8,822 bases of DNA from an uncultured Dermatophilus sp. (GTDB lineage Bacteria > Actinomycetota > Actinomycetes > Actinomycetales > Dermatophilaceae): assembly GCA_945876925.1 (NCBI GenBank), contig CAMCQD010000053.1:1-8822 (forward strand), in the 5' to 3' direction. A model generated the notes under the pieces. That model saw only the letters and a list, made by a program, of their open reading frames with translations, searched no databases and had not been told where the DNA came from. This document shows, piece after piece, positions 5,189-8,822 of the stretch; the stretch's first letter is position 1; every line of letters begins with the position of its first letter. A program made the translations under genes and the position numbers.

Positions 5189-5426
5189 CGCGGCCAGCGG
5201 TACGAGCGGGAACCGCCAGCAGGCAGCGGGTCAGCCGGGCGCAGCCGGCCAGCATCGCCCGGGCAGTGGCGCCGGGCGTAAATCCTGCTGCACGGATGTC
5301 CTGGCAGGCAGGCGTAGCGCGGGCTGGATTGCCACTCGCCCGCAGGGCACCGCCGGCGACGAACGTGACCAGGGCAATGGCTAGCAGGATCACGGGGGTG
5401 ATCCGGTTATTCCGTGGCGTGTTCAT
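5181..5426 (-). CDS. Small membrane protein upstream of the XRE regulator
   Basis: The 81-aa product is not recognised. Residues 9-29 (ITPVILLAIALVTFVAGGALR) form one clear membrane helix after a short polar head (MNTPRNNR). The remainder is mildly hydrophobic and Cys/Ala/Arg-rich (AMLAGCARLTRCLLAVPART); it could be a second helix or a frame-damaged tail. The start is supported by a strong Shine-Dalgarno (AGGGGAAGG) just before ATG 5426, and the end by an 8-nt overlap with the regulator gene. It is probably the first gene of a three-gene membrane-protein/regulator operon. The C-terminal half is the less certain part. Confidence 0.55.
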   Translation of the reverse strand: MNTPRNNRITPVILLAIALVTFVAGGALRASGNPARATPACQDIRAAGFTPGATARAMLAGCARLTRCLLAVPARTAGRDA

Positions 5427-6689
5427 CGCCCTTCCCCTCTCGCGATGCCGGGGCGGAGCACCCCTCCCGTCCTGGCGTCAGACGTCGGCCCCGGCAAGCC
5501 GGGCCATCCAGCACGCCTGGCCCGGAGAGCAGCCGAACGCAGGGAAGCACCCCGCCACCGGCGGGGCGCTCCCGTGCCAGTGGCGGGCCGTGACACCTCA
5601 GGGCCGCGAAAGCCGGATCCGCCCGTCCCGGGCCCCGGCGCCGGGGCTGCGCCCCCGGCGTAGCGATCCCAGCTATGCCTTTCTCCACCACCCGCGCACA
5701 TTCACCTAGGTAAACGCGCACGCACCCCCGAAAAAGGAATACTTCCGATCGCTACCCCAGCGGAACCCAGCCGGGCCTGTCGCTCTGATGGCATGAGTGG
5801 CCCGATTACCCTCTTGCGGGGCGAGAGGGCTGTCATGCCTGAGCGCGGCTGATCCCTGCGGACGCGCAGGCATTGCCTGGCCAGGAGCCGGATGGCAGAC
5901 CGGCGGATGGGCAGGAGGCTGCCGACGGCAGCTGATACCCCAGGACCGGGCGAGCGGGACGGCTCTGACCGGCCCGGATGGGCCGCTCAAACAGAGTGGT
6001 CGAGACTGCGCGAATGAGAATCTGCCCGGGCAACCCGGGCCCGCAGGCGCTTCCCCACCAGGCCACCCGGACCCCGAAGGCACCAGCCAGGCAACCAGCC
6101 ACTACGGTGAAACCAGCCCTGAACGCATTCACCACCACAATCGCCGACCGCACGCCAGCGACCGAAAACCAGTAACGAAAACGCCACCTACACCGATAGC
6201 CGGTCAACCTCAGGCGACCCCCGGAACCGGCCATCCCAGGTCCACCGTGGTCAGGCCGACCCGGGGAGCCCAACTTCCCCGAGCCTGAAAGCCTGTCAGC
6301 TACTTGATGCGGGACAATTATCACCAACCAGCATCGCAACCCACTCGTTAGCATGACCGACATCAATCTGGTCATCACCACAGAAGGCGGCTCCATGCTC
6401 GGCAGTTGCATAGCGATGCTACGCCTTGCAGAAAGTCCTCCCTACGCGGTACGCCGCGACACGAATGACGTGGCCAGCCATGCGCAAGTGACCGGAGGAC
6501 ATTCGGCATGCCGTCGATACACCTACGGAGGGTATCATTTACCTTATCACAAGCCTTCTCCGCCTTCTGAACCTTGTGCTCGGCAGTCTCGTTGCAACTG
6601 ACATCTCACCAAGAGAGCCGACCGCGCTAGCATCGAAAATTTCCTAGCCTGCCCGCTCCTCACGCCGCAAGGACGACGGCCGCCAGCCC
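5427..6689. other. 1.26-kb gene desert
   Basis: I can defend no gene here. Long frames on both strands are Pro/Arg/Gly-rich and carry no domain motif. Composition changes along the stretch. 5430-5700 is very GC-rich; 6040-6200 has a run of ACC/CCA-type codons on the plus strand, mirrored on the minus strand as a hydrophobic frame (AIVVVNAFRAGFTVVAGC) that could be a decayed membrane segment; 6300-6650 is distinctly less GC-rich than its surroundings and holds no ORF with a ribosome site. No tandem repeats, CRISPR-type repeats or clear insertion-sequence ends are visible. The nested inverted repeat at 5790-5839 is the one structured element. The drop in GC next to the large gene at 6690 is consistent with a boundary of transferred DNA. 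Confidence 0.6.
5790..5839. repeat. Nested two-tier inverted repeat
   Basis: The outer arms GGCATGA (5790-5796) and TCATGCC (5833-5839) enclose an inner stem CCCTCTTG (5809-5816) with CGAGAGGG (5822-5829), which has one T-G pair and loop CGGGG. The whole would form a stem, internal loop, stem structure of 50 nt. No T-tract follows in either direction, so a simple intrinsic terminator is unlikely. It could be a structured RNA end, a protein-binding site or a remnant of a mobile-element end. Confidence 0.45.
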
Positions 6690-8813
6690 TCACTCAGACG
6701 TGCCCATTGCCTCCTGCTCTGCGGAACGGAGGCAAGCGAAGCGGCGGGCCGCTACCACTTCGCCGCGCTCGTCACGGACCAATCCGTCGGGCCAGATGAG
6801 ATCCGTGCGATCCGGGAAGTGCTGTGCAACTACACGGCTGGTAATGTACATTATGTCGGCTTTGGGCTCGGGCAGGGGCGGATCGACGCCGAGCCAGGCG
6901 GCGCCGACGGCGAGAGGCACTTCACGCACCGCCAGCGGGCCGTCGGGGTGACCTGGGCCGGCGATGCGCAGGCTCTCACAGTCAGGCTCGGACAGGAGGA
7001 TCCGCGGCACCGTGCCCGAGGCCGCAAACCGGACGGACGGGGCACCGTCACCGGGGTCGATGACGACGTCGTGCGGTGTCAGGTTCACCAAGGTGAGAGT
7101 GACCGTGGTCATCGAGGCCTTTCCTCTGGTCTCGATCTTCCCTTGTAGTTTCTCGAAGTCGTGCTTCCACGTTGAGTTCAGGTCGACCTTCAGAACCTTA
7201 GCCGCCTTTCTGAGCTTGTCGCGCGTCAGCCACAGTACGTCCGGGTAGGTCACATCCTCTCTAGGCAGCACCGCCCCGGAAACCGTCGGCACGTTTTTAA
7301 CTCCAAGATCCTCGAGGACCATCCGCAAAGCAGGTTCGACGAGGCCGTCGGCGTGCGTCACAACCAAATTGTTCCGCACCCTGTAGAGAATTTCCAGCAG
7401 GTCCTGGTGAGGGCCTTTGTCCTTTGCCTTCTTCTTGCAGTCATCCTTCGGGTAGGAGCGACCGAGATCGATTCCGCCGCTGCCCACGTCCCGGAGGTTG
7501 TTGTTCCGGTGGAGGAGATTGCTCCCTTTGGTCCTGAAGTTAAGCGCCTCGGCCACGACGACCGCCAGGCGCATCTTCGTCAGCTCGGAGGCGTCTGCCC
7601 ACAAGTTCGCAACCGTCTCGAGAAGGTCGACGAGTACACCAGCGCCGCGGTCCGGATCCTCCGTGGCGTTTGCAGCCGTGAGGAGCTGCTGGCGTAGCGC
7701 ATCGCATTCGTCGGCCAGCTTGCCCATGTCCTTGTCGCCAGCCGCGAGAACACGGATCGCACTGAGGAGATTCAGGCTCCTCAGGCTGATGAGAGCTGCC
7801 TTCCGCAGCGCAGCATCGGCGTCGTTGTGCAGCGCGAGCCGGTGAAGCTGGGGGACTGACTTCCCTTTTTCCGTATCGATGAAGGTCTGGAGGAAGAGCG
7901 GGGTGGCACATTTGGCGCACGACTTCTGAGCAGCCTGAAGTGCGCCCAGCACCGCTGCTTTCTGCCCGGTGCCGACGATGACGACAGCCGCGGGACGCTT
8001 GGCTTCGAGCGCGAGAGCGACCTGATCGCTGACAATCTGCATGATCGAGGGCGTCGCCACGTACTCGCTCTTGTCGCCCCCTCCGTAGTCGCACAGGTTG
8101 ACGAGGATGGGAGTATGCCTCTCCCATCCGGCGTTCACCTGAGTGGTGAAGGACGCAGCGGCCTCATCGATGGCTGTTTTCCTGGAACCAGAATTGGAGG
8201 AGTGCAGGAATAAGAACTCGACCGGGAGAGGCTTCGCACCTTCCAGCATGCCGCCGGGAACCGCTCGGCGAATCGCTGTGTCCGGTTCCCTGTCAAGGAC
8301 CCGCTCAGTGACACGCACGCCGCGCGGCCCGCCGGCACCGCACGGGACGATAAACAGAACCGCTCCTCGCCCAGGACGTGCAACCCATTCCGGGAGAACC
8401 GTGCTCAGGCTGTCGAGGGAGAGCGCCCGCTGAACCTCGGAGGCAGACGGCGCGGCGAGGTCATGGACCGTCGTCGTCCCGACATCGTTGAGCCACCGGT
8501 TCTCCCACAGCCACCGGATCGAGGACGGGCACTGTCCACCGGGCTTGCCGTCGCACCGTTTCTGGGCGAGAGCGAGCACGTCTCCAAGCTGTGGCGGCTT
8601 TCCATTCCGCTTCCGTTTCGCCTCCGCGATGAGATCTTCTGGAGCGCCCTGCTGCTCGCCGGCTTCCTTCTCGTGAAGCATCAGATAGTGCTTTTGCATC
8701 CAAGCGCGTGCCACGAGGCCGGCGCCATTATCGGCACGCGCCATATCGAGGGCGAGGAGAGAGGCGAGATCGCAATCGTCCAGGTCTTCCGGTCTGGTGG
8801 CGAGCCGCTCCAT
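6690..8813 (-). CDS. Multidomain protein: CARF/Rossmann-like core, HEPN-type RNase motif, C-terminal 'NLTPH' module
   Basis: I do not recognise the whole protein; what follows is domain reading by eye. Residues 1-145 are mostly helical, with no motif I can name. Residues 150-310 look like an alternating strand/helix sensor fold: strands AVLFIVPCG (151-159), PVEFLFLHSS (197-206), TPILVNLCDY (234-243), and VVIVGTGQKAAVLGALQAA (277-295), where GTGQK resembles the GTGTP/GGTK turn of CARF domains, then PLFLQTFID (305-313). A CxxC (CAKC) lies at 299-302. Residues 330-505 are helical and contain YRVRNNLVVTH, with Arg480 and His487 giving the Rx6H of HEPN ribonucleases; a Lys-rich loop (459-466) precedes it. 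Residues 568-707 form a separate beta-rich module starting MTTVTLTLVNLTPHDVVI and ending LVRDERGEVVAARRFACL. A ring-nucleotide-activated RNase effector is plausible, but not shown. The ATG at 8813 is not secure: the frame is open to the window edge. The stop is TGA 6690-6692. Confidence 0.65.
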   Translation of the reverse strand: MERLATRPEDLDDCDLASLLALDMARADNGAGLVARAWMQKHYLMLHEKEAGEQQGAPEDLIAEAKRKRNGKPPQLGDVLALAQKRCDGKPGGQCPSSIRWLWENRWLNDVGTTTVHDLAAPSASEVQRALSLDSLSTVLPEWVARPGRGAVLFIVPCGAGGPRGVRVTERVLDREPDTAIRRAVPGGMLEGAKPLPVEFLFLHSSNSGSRKTAIDEAAASFTTQVNAGWERHTPILVNLCDYGGGDKSEYVATPSIMQIVSDQVALALEAKRPAAVVIVGTGQKAAVLGALQAAQKSCAKCATPLFLQTFIDTEKGKSVPQLHRLALHNDADAALRKAALISLRSLNLLSAIRVLAAGDKDMGKLADECDALRQQLLTAANATEDPDRGAGVLVDLLETVANLWADASELTKMRLAVVVAEALNFRTKGSNLLHRNNNLRDVGSGGIDLGRSYPKDDCKKKAKDKGPHQDLLEILYRVRNNLVVTHADGLVEPALRMVLEDLGVKNVPTVSGAVLPREDVTYPDVLWLTRDKLRKAAKVLKVDLNSTWKHDFEKLQGKIETRGKASMTTVTLTLVNLTPHDVVIDPGDGAPSVRFAASGTVPRILLSEPDCESLRIAGPGHPDGPLAVREVPLAVGAAWLGVDPPLPEPKADIMYITSRVVAQHFPDRTDLIWPDGLVRDERGEVVAARRFACLRSAEQEAMGTSE
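7110..7127 (-). promoter_or_regulatory. Internal Shine-Dalgarno and ATG for the C-terminal module
   Basis: Inside the large gene, AGAGGAAAGG (7127-7118 on the minus strand) lies 5 nt before ATG 7112, codon 568. That ATG is exactly where the NLTPH module begins (MTTVTLTLVNLTPH). In-frame internal initiation here would make a 140-aa stand-alone protein as well as the full-length one. The purine-rich run also codes for Arg-Gly-Lys in a linker, so chance is possible. Confidence 0.45.
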
Positions 8814-8822
8814 GCGGCTGGT

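Noticed and set aside
5701..5714. Near-palindrome TTCACCTAGGTAAA as a second iron box or operator
   Set aside because: It lacks the TTAGGTTA half-sites, has one mismatch, and is 275 nt from the nearest start.
5978..6175. Plus-strand frame ending NAFTTTIADRTPATENQ, considered as a transposase tail
   Set aside because: The ending gave a faint impression of a transposase C-terminus, but no catalytic motif or terminal repeat is present to support it.
5833..6411. Minus-strand 192-aa hydrophobic frame
   Set aside because: Partly hydrophobic, but with no start signal, no conserved motif and long Pro/Gly/Arg-rich tracts; could at most be a decayed membrane gene.
6353..6601. Plus-strand 82-aa frame
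   Set aside because: No ribosome site, no motif, and codon use unlike the other genes.
6300..6690. CRISPR array or tandem repeats near the HEPN-like gene
   Set aside because: No repeated unit with regular spacing is visible here or elsewhere in the window.

Overview
The window is GC-rich DNA from an actinobacterium, close to Streptomyces or Streptosporangiales in style. The signs are GTG starts, strongly GC-biased third codon positions, an oligoribonuclease next to tRNA-His, an IdeR/DmdR-type iron box and an MhuD-type heme-degrading enzyme. I cannot place it to genus. Several neighbours of intact genes are broken by single indels (aconitase, Phd antitoxin, SDR reductase, a small membrane protein), so the region is either decaying accessory DNA or contains some uncorrected assembly errors.

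Layout. 1-283: pieces of a PrsW-type membrane protease in two opposite orientations joined at a short inverted repeat, probably a fold-back (chimeric) junction at the contig end. 284-1063: mostly non-coding, with one recognisable aconitase scrap. 1064-2126: housekeeping block of orn, a hairpin, tRNA-His(GUG) and a terminator. 2171-2401: a palindrome followed by a frameshifted Phd-type antitoxin with no visible toxin. 2552-3940 (minus strand): a compact iron-box-controlled run of a 61-aa ORF, an MhuD-like heme oxygenase and a leucine-carboxyl-methyltransferase-fold methyltransferase, each overlapping the next by 4 nt. 4056-4382: decayed SDR-type NAD(P)-binding gene. 4584-5426 (minus strand): small membrane protein, XRE regulator and DUF2178-like four-helix membrane protein, the last with a 7-G homopolymer frameshift. 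5427-6689: about 1.26 kb without a gene I can defend, with a nested inverted repeat. 6690-8822 (minus strand): one large multidomain protein that runs to or past the right edge.

The most interesting locus is that last protein (at least 707 aa). It shows a Rossmann/CARF-like core with a GTGQK turn, a helical region with an Rx6H motif typical of HEPN ribonucleases, and a C-terminal 'NLTPH' module. An internal Shine-Dalgarno plus ATG could also release that module as a separate small protein. The architecture suggests a nucleotide-sensing RNase effector for anti-phage defence, but no cas gene or CRISPR array lies in the window, and the domain calls rest on motifs read by eye.

The second is the iron-box operon. 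Coupling a heme-degrading ABM-fold enzyme to a methyltransferase by ATGA overlap suggests a modification step linked to heme iron acquisition or to an iron-responsive metabolite.
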